Origin: Clostridiales bacterium UBA6386
Lineage (GTDB): Bacteria > Bacillota > Clostridia > Oscillospirales > Oscillospiraceae
Reading direction: 5' to 3'
DNA: 6,511 nucleotides
NCBI GenBank assembly: GCA_002437585.1
Contig: DJQM01000012.1
Coordinates: 33,462-39,972 of the forward strand
In this document: positions 1-5,648 of the stretch, in pieces
Layout: each line of letters starts with the position of its first letter
Numbering within the stretch: position 1 is the stretch's first letter
The notes under the pieces: generated by a model
What the model was told of the DNA's origin: nothing
Seen by the model: the letters and a program-made list of their open reading frames with translations, nothing else
Database searches by the model: none
Made by a program: the position numbers and the translations under genes

Positions 1-157
1 AGGGCACGCCGCAGTCCATGCACCTGGCTCCCTGAGCCTGCTGCTCATCCGGGTGGAGTGGAATGTGAAATTCCTTGAAATTGCCAATCCGTTCCTCCGG
101 AGGCAGCTCCCGGCTGACCTGCCGATCAATTTCCATAAATCCTGTAGGCTTTCCCAT
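1..157 (-). CDS. gltD: Glutamate synthase small subunit, N-terminal part (runs off the window)
   Basis: The first 52 codons of the NAD(P)H-oxidising small subunit of glutamate synthase; the rest lies beyond position 1. GltD passes electrons from NAD(P)H through FAD and two 4Fe-4S clusters to the FMN and 3Fe-4S centres of GltB. The visible part starts MGKPTGFMEIDR and reaches C46-M-D-C49-G-V-P, the beginning of the cysteine-rich N-terminal cluster motif (CMDCGVPFC type) typical of GltD and related oxidoreductase subunits. The ATG at 157 is chosen because a strong AGGAGG lies 7 nt upstream and because homologues begin with a similar M-G-K-x-x-G-F/Y segment. The gene follows gltB by 12 nt, as expected of a gltBD operon. 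Its codons (GGA, CCT, ACA, ATT, GAA) match the downstream part of gltB, not the GCG/CGC-rich style of the regulator and glnN. The FAD and NADPH domains are not visible. Confidence 0.93.
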   Translation of the reverse strand, partial: MGKPTGFMEIDRQVSRELPPEERIGNFKEFHIPLHPDEQQAQGARCMDCGVP

Positions 158-164
158 GGTGCTT

Positions 165-170
165 CCTCCT
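165..170 (-). promoter_or_regulatory. Ribosome binding site of gltD, overlapping the gltB stop codon
   Basis: On the minus strand the gltB stop runs straight into the Shine-Dalgarno as TAAGGAGG, so the first base of AGGAGG's preceding T-A-A context is shared with the stop codon. A 7-nt spacer leads to the gltD ATG. This arrangement suggests translational coupling of the two subunits, which are needed in equal amounts. Confidence 0.85.
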
Positions 171-3100
171 TACTTTCCGTTTTTCATGGCGTAGAACGCC
201 TCGATCTGCGCCTGCTCGTTGTCCTCGCCCTTTTCCTCCATCTGGGCAATGAGCCGGAGCATCCTGTCGTAATCATGGGGCAGCACCTTCTTGAATCTGT
301 GCAGGTACTCGCCGAAATGCTCCAGAATTTCCTTGCCTCTGGGAGAGCCGGTGGCCTCCACATGCTCCCGGATCAGGTCTTTCAGAAGGGATACGTCATA
401 CTTATGTTCCACCGGCTCCAGGGACACCATGTCCTTGTTCACCCGCTGGTAGAAATCCCAGTTTTCGTCCAGCACATAAGCGATGCCGCCGCTCATACCG
501 GCGGCGAAATTTTTGCCGGTTTTGCCCAGCACCACCACGGTGCCGCCGGTCATATATTCGCAGCCGTGGTCGCCCACGCCCTCCACCACCGCCGTGGCTC
601 CGGAATTGCGGACGCAGAACCGCTCCCCCGCCACGCCGCTGATGAAGGCCTTGCCGCCGGTAGCACCGTAGAGAGCCACGTTGCCGATGACGATATTCTC
701 GCTCCGGTCGTAGGTCACGTTCTCCGGCGGATAGACGATGATCTTTCCTCCGGACAGACCCTTGCCCAGGTAGTCGTTGCTGTCGCCCACCAGCTCCAGG
801 GTCAGTCCCTTGGGGATGAAGGCACCGAAGCTCTGGCCGCCGTAGCCGGCGCAGCGCACCCGGAAGGTGTCGTCTGGCAGAGAATTGCCGAATTTGGCGG
901 TAATCTCACTGCCGAAGATGGTGCCGAAGGCCCGATCGGTGTTGCCCACGGTGATCCGGATTTCCGTGGGATTGGGCTTTGCCATGTCGAAGCTCTTCTT
1001 AAAACGCTTCATGAGCACCTTCATGTCCGGGGTCTGATCGAGAGCAAAGTTGTAGACCGCCTCCGGGGCGAAGTGAACGTTGGAATTGGAAACCAACGGA
1101 TTGTGCAGCAGCGCGGACAAGTCCATTTCGCTTGCCCGGGAGCCAGGCTCGGCGGGACGGACTTTCAGAAGATCCGTCCTGCCCACCAGCTCTTCCACCG
1201 AACGCACGCCCAGCTTTGCCATGTATTCCCGAAGCTCCTGGGCCATGAAGCGCATGAAGTTCATAATGTACTCAGGCTTTCCCCGGAATTTCTTCCGAAG
1301 CTCCGGATTCTGGGTGCAGATGCCCATGGGGCAGGTGTCCAGGTTGCACACCCGCATCATCACGCAGCCCATGGCAACCAGAGGCCCGGTGCCGAAGCCA
1401 AATTCCTCGGCACCCAGCATGGCGGCGATGGCCACGTCCCGGCCGCTCATGAGCTTGCTGTCGGCCTCAATGCGCACCCGGGAGCGCAGGCCGTTCAGAA
1501 TCAGGCACTGGTGAGCTTCGGCGATGCCCAGCTCCCAGGGAAGGCCGGCGTTGTGAATGGAATTGTGAGGAGCCGCGCCGGTACCGCCGTCAAAGCCGGA
1601 GATCAGGATGACCTCCGCCCCGGCCTTGGCAACGCCGGCGGCAATGGTTCCCACGCCCGCCTCGCTGACCAGCTTGACGTTAATGGCCGCGTGGCGGTTG
1701 GCGCATTTCAGGTCGTAAATCAGCTGCGCCAAGTCCTCGATGGAATAGATATCATGGTGAGGCGGCGGGGAGATCAGCCCCACGCCGGTGGTGGAGTTCC
1801 GGCACTTGGCAACCCAGGGATAGACCTTGCCGCCGGGAAGCTGACCGCCCTCGCCGGGCTTGGCTCCCTGAGCCATTTTGATCTGGATTTCCTTGGCGGA
1901 AACCAGGTATTTGCTGGTGACGCCGAACCGGGCGGAGGCCACCTGCTTGATGGCACTGTTGCGCTCGGTGCCGTAGCGATCCTCGGCCTCGCCGCCCTCG
2001 CCGGTGTTGGACTTGCCGCCCAAGCGGTTCATGGCAATGGCCATGCACTCGTGAGCCTCCTGAGACAGCGCGCCGTAGCTCATGGCGGCGGTCTTGAACC
2101 GTCTCACAATGGATTCCACGCTCTCCACTTCCTCGATGGGCACGCCCTGGGCGGGATAGTTGAACTCCAGCAGGCTTCTCAGGTGCATGTCGTCGCCGGT
2201 CTCGTTGGCTGCGGCGGCGGTGTACTGCTTGAATTTGCCGTAATCCTCCGTCCACACCGCCTGCTGTAATAGATGGATGGTCTGGGGATTGTACAGATGC
2301 TGCTCCGCCGCCGGGCCGCCCCGGAATTTGTGAGCGCCGATGCTGGGCAGATCCATATAAATATCCAGACCCAGGGGGTCGAAGGCCTGCCGGTGCCGAT
2401 CCTCCAGATCCTTCTGGATATCGTCCATGGTAATGCCGCCCACCCGGCTGGTGGTGTTGGTGAAATATTTGTCGATGACGCTGTCGCTGATGCCCACAGC
2501 CTCGAAAATCTGACTGCCCTGATAGGACTGGATGGTGGAAATGCCCATTTTCGAGGCGATTTTCACGATACCCGCCAGCACGGCCTTGTTGTAGTCGCTG
2601 ACGGCGGCGTAGTAGTCCTTTTCCAGCATACCGCTCTGAATGAGACTTCCGATGCTCTCCTGGGCAAGATACGGATTGATGGCGCAGGCACCATAGCCCA
2701 GAAGCGTTGCAAAGTCGTGGACAAGGCGCGGCTCGCCGCTTTCCAGAATCAGAGCCATGGCCGTGCGCTTGCGGGTGCGCACCAGATATTTGGACACCGC
2801 CCCCACCGCCAGCAGGCTGGGAATGGCAACGTGATATTCGTCGATCTCCCGGTCGGACAGGATCAGAATATTCGCCCCGTCCCGGTATGCCCGGTCAACG
2901 TCCACGAACAGCCGGTCAATCGCCTTTTCCAGAGAGGTGTTCTTGTAGTAGCAGATGGAAACCGTCTCCACCTGGAACCCGGGCACGTTCATGGTCTTGA
3001 TGCGAAGCAGGTCGGTTTCCGTGAGGATCGGGTTGTCGATTTTCAGCACCTTGCAGTTATCCGCCTTCTCCTCCAGCAGGTTGCCCTGGGCACCGGCGTA

Positions 3101-4708
3101 GACCGTGGTGGAGGTAATGACCTGCTCCCGGAGGGCGTCAATGGGCGGGTTCGTCACCTGGGCGAACATCTGCTTGAAGTAGTCAAACAGCGGCGGATGG
3201 GTGTGGCTGAGAGCCGCCAAGGGGGTGTCGCTGCCCATGGCTCCGGCAGGCTCTCCGCCGTTTTTCGCCATTTGCAGCAGGATGTTGTTCACGTCCTCGT
3301 AGCGGTAGCCGAAGGCCTTCTGCAGCCGCACCAGCTCCTCGTGAGAAGGCGCCGCTACCTTCTGATTGGGCACCTTCAGGTCGGACAGATTCACCAGGTT
3401 CCGGTCCAGCCACTCGCCGTAGGGCTGACGGCCGGCGTAGTCCGCCTTCAGTTCCTCGTCGTCCACCAGTTTTCCCCGCACGGTGTCCACCAGCAGCATT
3501 TTTCCCGGGCGGAGCCGATCCTTCCGGACAATGATTTCCTGGGGAATGTCCAGCACGCCTACCTCGCTGGACAGGATCAGCCGGCCGTCGTTTGTGATAT
3601 AGTACCGGCTGGGTCGCAGACCGTTCCGGTCGAGAACCGCGCCCATGACGTCGCCGTCGCTGAACAAAATGGAGGCCGGACCGTCCCAGGGCTCCAGCAT
3701 GGTGGCGTAGTACTGGTAAAAATCCCGCTTTTTGGAATCCATGCTCCGGTTGTTGCTCCAGGGCTCCGGAATCGTCACCATGACGGCCAGGGGCAGCTCC
3801 ATGCCGTTCATCAGCAGAAATTCCAGGGTGTTATCCAGCATGGCGGAGTCCGAGCCGCCCTGGTTGACGATGGGCAAGACCTTGGTCATATCGTCTTTCA
3901 GGTAGCGGCTGGAAATGGTTTCCTCTCTGGCCAGCATGGTATCCACGTTTCCCCGGATGGTGTTGATCTCGCCGTTGTGGAGGATGATGCGGTTCGGGTG
4001 CGCGCGCTTCCACGAGGGCGTGGTGTTGGTGGAGAAGCGGGAGTGGACGAGCGCGAGGGCGGAGGTATAGTCCGCGTCCTGCAGGTCCGGGTAGAAGCTC
4101 CGCAGCTGCCAGACCAGAAACAGACCCTTATAGACGATCGTCCGGCTGGACATGGACACGACGTAGGTGCCGGAGACGGAGTGCTCATACTCGCGCCGGG
4201 CCAGATACAGCCTGCGGTCAAAATCCAGCCCGCGCGCTGCCGTGTCCGGGCGGCGGATGAAGCACTGTGCGATGTAGGGCATGCTGCTCCGGGCCTTTTC
4301 GCTCAGGATCTCCGGACAGACCGGCACGTCCCGCCAGAACAGCAGCTCCAGCCCCTCGCGCGAGAGGATCATCTCCAGCAGCTTCCGGCTGCGCATGCGT
4401 TTGAGCGGATCCTGCGGGAAGAAGATCATGGCCGCGCCGTAATCGCCCGCGTCCGGGAGCGTCTGCCCCGCCTGCTGCGCCGCCTTCTGAAACAGCGCGT
4501 GCGGCAGCTGCGTCATGACGCCGACGCCGTCGCCGGTGGTGCCGTCGGCGTCCTTGCCGGTGCGGTGCGCGAGCTTTTCGACGATCTTCAGCGCGCCGTC
4601 GAGCGTTTCATGTGTTCTTTGTCCGCTGATATTGACAACGGCGCCGATGCCGCAGGCGTCATGCTGCGGCTGCTGCTCCAAAAGCCGGTACTGGTGCGGC
4701 TGTTTCAT
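170..4708 (-). CDS. gltB: Glutamate synthase (GOGAT) large subunit
   Basis: Complete 1512-residue large subunit, the usual length for bacterial GltB. It hydrolyses glutamine and channels the ammonia to 2-oxoglutarate, giving two glutamates with electrons supplied by GltD. Visible parts in order: a short 18-residue propeptide, then C19-G-I-G, the expected N-terminal nucleophile of a class II glutamine amidotransferase; HRTGKDADG from H48; HNGEINT at 244-250; a GSDTPLAAL motif near 490 in the central domain; the FMN synthase domain from about 860, with AKPGEGGQLPG at 949-959 and GGTGAAPHNS near 1035; the 3Fe-4S cysteines C1115, C1121 and C1126 (C-x5-C-x4-CP); and the C-terminal GXGXG beta-helix domain with GYGGQSFGAF near 1285. 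The ATG at 4708 follows the regulator's stop by 20 nt, behind a purine-rich GGAAGGGG. No frameshift or missing catalytic residue was seen. Oddity: codon usage changes sharply near codon 245, although the protein remains continuous. Confidence 0.97.
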   Translation of the reverse strand: MKQPHQYRLLEQQPQHDACGIGAVVNISGQRTHETLDGALKIVEKLAHRTGKDADGTTGDGVGVMTQLPHALFQKAAQQAGQTLPDAGDYGAAMIFFPQDPLKRMRSRKLLEMILSREGLELLFWRDVPVCPEILSEKARSSMPYIAQCFIRRPDTAARGLDFDRRLYLARREYEHSVSGTYVVSMSSRTIVYKGLFLVWQLRSFYPDLQDADYTSALALVHSRFSTNTTPSWKRAHPNRIILHNGEINTIRGNVDTMLAREETISSRYLKDDMTKVLPIVNQGGSDSAMLDNTLEFLLMNGMELPLAVMVTIPEPWSNNRSMDSKKRDFYQYYATMLEPWDGPASILFSDGDVMGAVLDRNGLRPSRYYITNDGRLILSSEVGVLDIPQEIIVRKDRLRPGKMLLVDTVRGKLVDDEELKADYAGRQPYGEWLDRNLVNLSDLKVPNQKVAAPSHEELVRLQKAFGYRYEDVNNILLQMAKNGGEPAGAMGSDTPLAALSHTHPPLFDYFKQMFAQVTNPPIDALREQVITSTTVYAGAQGNLLEEKADNCKVLKIDNPILTETDLLRIKTMNVPGFQVETVSICYYKNTSLEKAIDRLFVDVDRAYRDGANILILSDREIDEYHVAIPSLLAVGAVSKYLVRTRKRTAMALILESGEPRLVHDFATLLGYGACAINPYLAQESIGSLIQSGMLEKDYYAAVSDYNKAVLAGIVKIASKMGISTIQSYQGSQIFEAVGISDSVIDKYFTNTTSRVGGITMDDIQKDLEDRHRQAFDPLGLDIYMDLPSIGAHKFRGGPAAEQHLYNPQTIHLLQQAVWTEDYGKFKQYTAAAANETGDDMHLRSLLEFNYPAQGVPIEEVESVESIVRRFKTAAMSYGALSQEAHECMAIAMNRLGGKSNTGEGGEAEDRYGTERNSAIKQVASARFGVTSKYLVSAKEIQIKMAQGAKPGEGGQLPGGKVYPWVAKCRNSTTGVGLISPPPHHDIYSIEDLAQLIYDLKCANRHAAINVKLVSEAGVGTIAAGVAKAGAEVILISGFDGGTGAAPHNSIHNAGLPWELGIAEAHQCLILNGLRSRVRIEADSKLMSGRDVAIAAMLGAEEFGFGTGPLVAMGCVMMRVCNLDTCPMGICTQNPELRKKFRGKPEYIMNFMRFMAQELREYMAKLGVRSVEELVGRTDLLKVRPAEPGSRASEMDLSALLHNPLVSNSNVHFAPEAVYNFALDQTPDMKVLMKRFKKSFDMAKPNPTEIRITVGNTDRAFGTIFGSEITAKFGNSLPDDTFRVRCAGYGGQSFGAFIPKGLTLELVGDSNDYLGKGLSGGKIIVYPPENVTYDRSENIVIGNVALYGATGGKAFISGVAGERFCVRNSGATAVVEGVGDHGCEYMTGGTVVVLGKTGKNFAAGMSGGIAYVLDENWDFYQRVNKDMVSLEPVEHKYDVSLLKDLIREHVEATGSPRGKEILEHFGEYLHRFKKVLPHDYDRMLRLIAQMEEKGEDNEQAQIEAFYAMKNGK
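3950..4005. other. Compositional breakpoint inside gltB (recombination or assembly join)
   Basis: Base and codon style change abruptly here. By hand count, the tetramer CGCG occurs about 6 times in the 4 kb to the left and about 32 times in the 2.5 kb to the right. In the sense direction, the codons before the break prefer GCG, CGC, CTC and CCG. After it, GCC, CTG, CCC, GGA and GAA take over, with some AGA. The switch falls on the codons for the highly conserved HNGEINT-IRGN segment, where two different gltB genes would share most identity. The reading frame is intact across the join. Confidence 0.6.
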
Positions 4709-4716
4709 GGCTTTGG

Positions 4717-4724
4717 CCCCTTCC
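4717..4724 (-). promoter_or_regulatory. Ribosome binding site of gltB
   Basis: GGAAGGGG on the minus strand, within the 20-nt gap between the regulator's TAA stop and the gltB ATG, leaving 8 nt to the start codon. It is less perfect than the AGGAGG sites of gltD and the regulator. No promoter or terminator is visible in this gap, so gltB is read from the upstream promoter. Confidence 0.65.
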
Positions 4725-4728
4725 TTTA

Positions 4729-5313
4729 TTATAATGCGTACATCCGGATGATGGTCTCTGCGATCTCACGTTTTTTGACGCAGCGGTCCATGGCGGCTTT
4801 TTCGATCCAGCGGTGCGCGTCGGCCTCCGACATGCCGAGCTGGTTCATGAGCAGGCTCTTGGCCTTCTGGATGCGCTTCATGTCCTGCAGCTGCGACTGC
4901 AGCTGGTCGGTCTTCTCCTGCATGGCCCGCAGGCTCTTCTTTAACAGCAGCAGGTTCCGCAGCGTCTGCCGGAAGATCTCCTGCGGGGCCGGCCAGCTCA
5001 TCACGCAGATCCCGGCTGCCTGCACGAACCGCCAGACCGCCTCATACGTGCCCGGGCGGACCAACAATAAAAAGACCGCCTCGCTGCTCCCGGCAAGCTG
5101 GACGCACTGCCGCAGCGCCGGCAGCCCCGGCGCGTCGCACTGCCAGACGACGAGCGCCGGATCGAGCTGCGCAAGCTTCCGCTCCGCCTCGTCCAGCCCT
5201 GCTGCCGTGACGAGCGCCAGCGCCGGCTGCTCCGCGGCGAACGCGCCGAGTGCCGCCGGTTCCGCCGCGGCGTCCTGCACGAAAAGCAGCGTGCTTTTTT
5301 GCGTTTCCTGCAT
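4729..5313 (-). CDS. ANTAR-domain antitermination regulator with degenerate receiver domain
   Basis: A 194-residue protein with the layout of ANTAR response regulators (NasR, AmiR, EutV type), which bind paired RNA hairpins and prevent transcription termination. Residues 1-115 look like a receiver fold that has lost its chemistry. Aligning VVWQCDAPG with the usual LLDxxxPG puts Q58 at the phospho-acceptor aspartate, W107 replaces the conserved lysine before proline, and the acidic pair is reduced to Q13-D14. Residues about 118-150 are a likely coiled coil used for dimerisation. Residues about 143-194 are the ANTAR three-helix domain, with IQKAKSLLM, GMSEADAHRWI and AMDRCVKKREIAETII. A longer in-frame start at 5349 exists, but the ATG at 5313 is preferred because AAAGGAGG lies 7 nt upstream. 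The gene is first in an operon with gltBD and divergent from glnN, so its likely targets are nitrogen-assimilation leaders. The domain call is firm; the target RNA is inferred. Confidence 0.9.
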   Translation of the reverse strand: MQETQKSTLLFVQDAAAEPAALGAFAAEQPALALVTAAGLDEAERKLAQLDPALVVWQCDAPGLPALRQCVQLAGSSEAVFLLLVRPGTYEAVWRFVQAAGICVMSWPAPQEIFRQTLRNLLLLKKSLRAMQEKTDQLQSQLQDMKRIQKAKSLLMNQLGMSEADAHRWIEKAAMDRCVKKREIAETIIRMYAL

Positions 5314-5320
5314 CGTCCTG

Positions 5321-5326
5321 CCTCCT
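5321..5326 (-). promoter_or_regulatory. Ribosome binding site deciding the start of the ANTAR regulator
   Basis: AAAGGAGG on the minus strand ends 7 nt before the ATG at 5313, an ideal spacing. The alternative upstream ATG at 5349 has no comparable site. It would also add a 12-residue lysine-rich extension that lies inside the leader hairpin. Confidence 0.85.
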
Positions 5327-5332
5327 TTGTGT

Positions 5333-5368
5333 TTCTTCCAAACATACACTTGTCTGCATGGTGAAGAA
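5333..5368 (-). promoter_or_regulatory. Two-tier hairpin in the leader of the regulator-gltBD operon
   Basis: In the minus-strand transcript, TTCTTC (5368-5363) pairs with GAAGAA (5338-5333). Inside this, CATGCA (5360-5355) pairs with TGTATG (5348-5343), with one G-U pair, around a six-base loop GACAAG. The internal loop has 2 nt on one side and 4 nt on the other. The structure fills most of the leader of about 60 nt and ends shortly before the AGGAGG. No U-run follows, so it is not a terminator. The loop does not carry the A1/G4 pattern of known ANTAR targets. A role in translation or protein binding is possible, but it may be chance. Confidence 0.4.
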
Positions 5369-5379
5369 TTTTTGGTTCT

Positions 5380-5408
5380 ATTTTAGCGAGCTGCTTCGTT
5401 GATGTCAA
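5380..5408 (-). promoter_or_regulatory. Sigma-A type promoter of the regulator-gltB-gltD operon
   Basis: On the minus strand, TTGACA (5408-5403), a 17-bp spacer, then TAAAAT (5385-5380): 11 of 12 consensus positions at the best spacing. Transcription would start near 5373, giving a leader of about 60 nt before the regulator ATG. A-rich sequence lies just upstream of the -35 box. Confidence 0.8.
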
Positions 5409-5488
5409 CAAAAAGCCGCTATCATTTTTATTGATTCTGCTGAACGCAGGGATAAGTAAAACGAATACCATTTTTTTGCGGCAGATGC

Positions 5489-5517
5489 TTGACATTTTCC
5501 GCTGCGGCGCGTATAAT
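5489..5517 (+). promoter_or_regulatory. Perfect-consensus sigma-A promoter of glnN
   Basis: TTGACA at 5489-5494 and TATAAT at 5512-5517, separated by exactly 17 bp: all 12 consensus positions match. Start of transcription is expected at an A near 5524, giving an untranslated leader of about 125 nt. A full consensus promoter would fire strongly without an activator, so control probably comes later, in the leader. Confidence 0.88.
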
Positions 5518-5534
5518 GCGCTCAAACAAACGGC

Positions 5535-5554
5535 TTGGGTCCCGCCGGATCCGG
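5535..5554 (+). promoter_or_regulatory. First hairpin of the glnN leader
   Basis: GGGTCC (5537-5542) pairs with GGATCC (5547-5552), with one G-U pair, around a CGCC loop. It can be extended by two weak T-G pairs. It lies about 11 nt after the predicted start of transcription and 20 nt before the second hairpin. Its loop has four bases, not the six typical of ANTAR targets. An alternative pairing of CGGC (5531-5534) with GCCG (5544-5547) competes with it. Confidence 0.4.
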
Positions 5555-5574
5555 TTCACATGGAAACGTAAAAA

Positions 5575-5632
5575 CGGCAAAGGCGTCGTACAGCATCGAT
5601 TCTGTGCGCACCTTTGCCGCTTTCATTATTTT
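5575..5632 (+). promoter_or_regulatory. Long leader stem-loop before glnN: candidate attenuator or ANTAR target
   Basis: A perfect 9-bp stem pairs CGGCAAAGG (5575-5583) with CCTTTGCCG (5611-5619). After a small 3/2 internal loop, a 7-bp stem pairs CGTACAG (5587-5593) with CTGTGCG (5602-5608), with one G-U pair. The apical loop is CATCGATT (5594-5601). The stem is preceded by AAAA and followed by an interrupted U-rich stretch, TTTCATTATTTT (5621-5632), so it resembles a moderate intrinsic terminator placed 4 nt before the glnN ribosome binding site. The loop hexamer ATCGAT has A at position 1 and G at position 4, as ANTAR-binding loops do, but a C-U mismatch would have to close it. The stem itself is clear; its function is inferred. 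Confidence 0.6.
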
Positions 5633-5636
5633 GAAA

Positions 5637-5642
5637 AAGGGG
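5637..5642 (+). promoter_or_regulatory. Ribosome binding site of glnN
   Basis: AAGGGG, 6 nt before the first ATG (5649) and 9 nt before the second (5652). The two adjacent ATG codons cannot be separated by this site alone; the first is used here. Confidence 0.7.
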
Positions 5643-5648
5643 ATTTTC

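Larger units (their letters stand above)
5314..5648. promoter_or_regulatory. Divergent control region between the regulator-gltBD operon and glnN
   Basis: 335 bp with no convincing gene. It holds back-to-back housekeeping-type promoters whose -35 boxes are about 80 bp apart, a leader of about 60 nt towards the regulator and a leader of about 125 nt towards glnN, both with hairpins. The centre (about 5409-5488) is AT-rich with A and T runs that could act as UP elements. It also contains a weak CTGC/GCAG hairpin near 5442-5454. I saw no clear inverted-repeat operator such as a GlnR-like site. Confidence 0.7.

Noticed and set aside
53..5386. Two very long plus-strand open frames (53-2269 and 2273-5386) antisense to gltB and the regulator
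   Set aside because: They are stop-free only because the GC-rich sense genes almost never use TTA, CTA or TCA codons. Their translations are low-complexity, His/Gly/Val-rich sequences with no recognisable domain, while the sense frames carry complete family motifs.
5412..5483. GCCGC...GCGGC inverted repeat between the two promoters
   Set aside because: The arms are 5 bp and about 60 bp apart, the flanks do not extend the match, and such pairs are expected by chance in GC-rich DNA.
5559..5571. Possible mini leader peptide ATG-GAA-ACG-TAA in the glnN leader
   Set aside because: It has only three codons, no Shine-Dalgarno and no glutamine or glutamate run that would suggest ribosome-mediated attenuation.
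5556..5640. Complete canonical ANTAR double-hairpin target
   Set aside because: Only one loop (ATCGAT) fits the A1/G4 rule, and it needs a C-U closing pair. No second hexaloop hairpin was found, so only a partial match is claimed.
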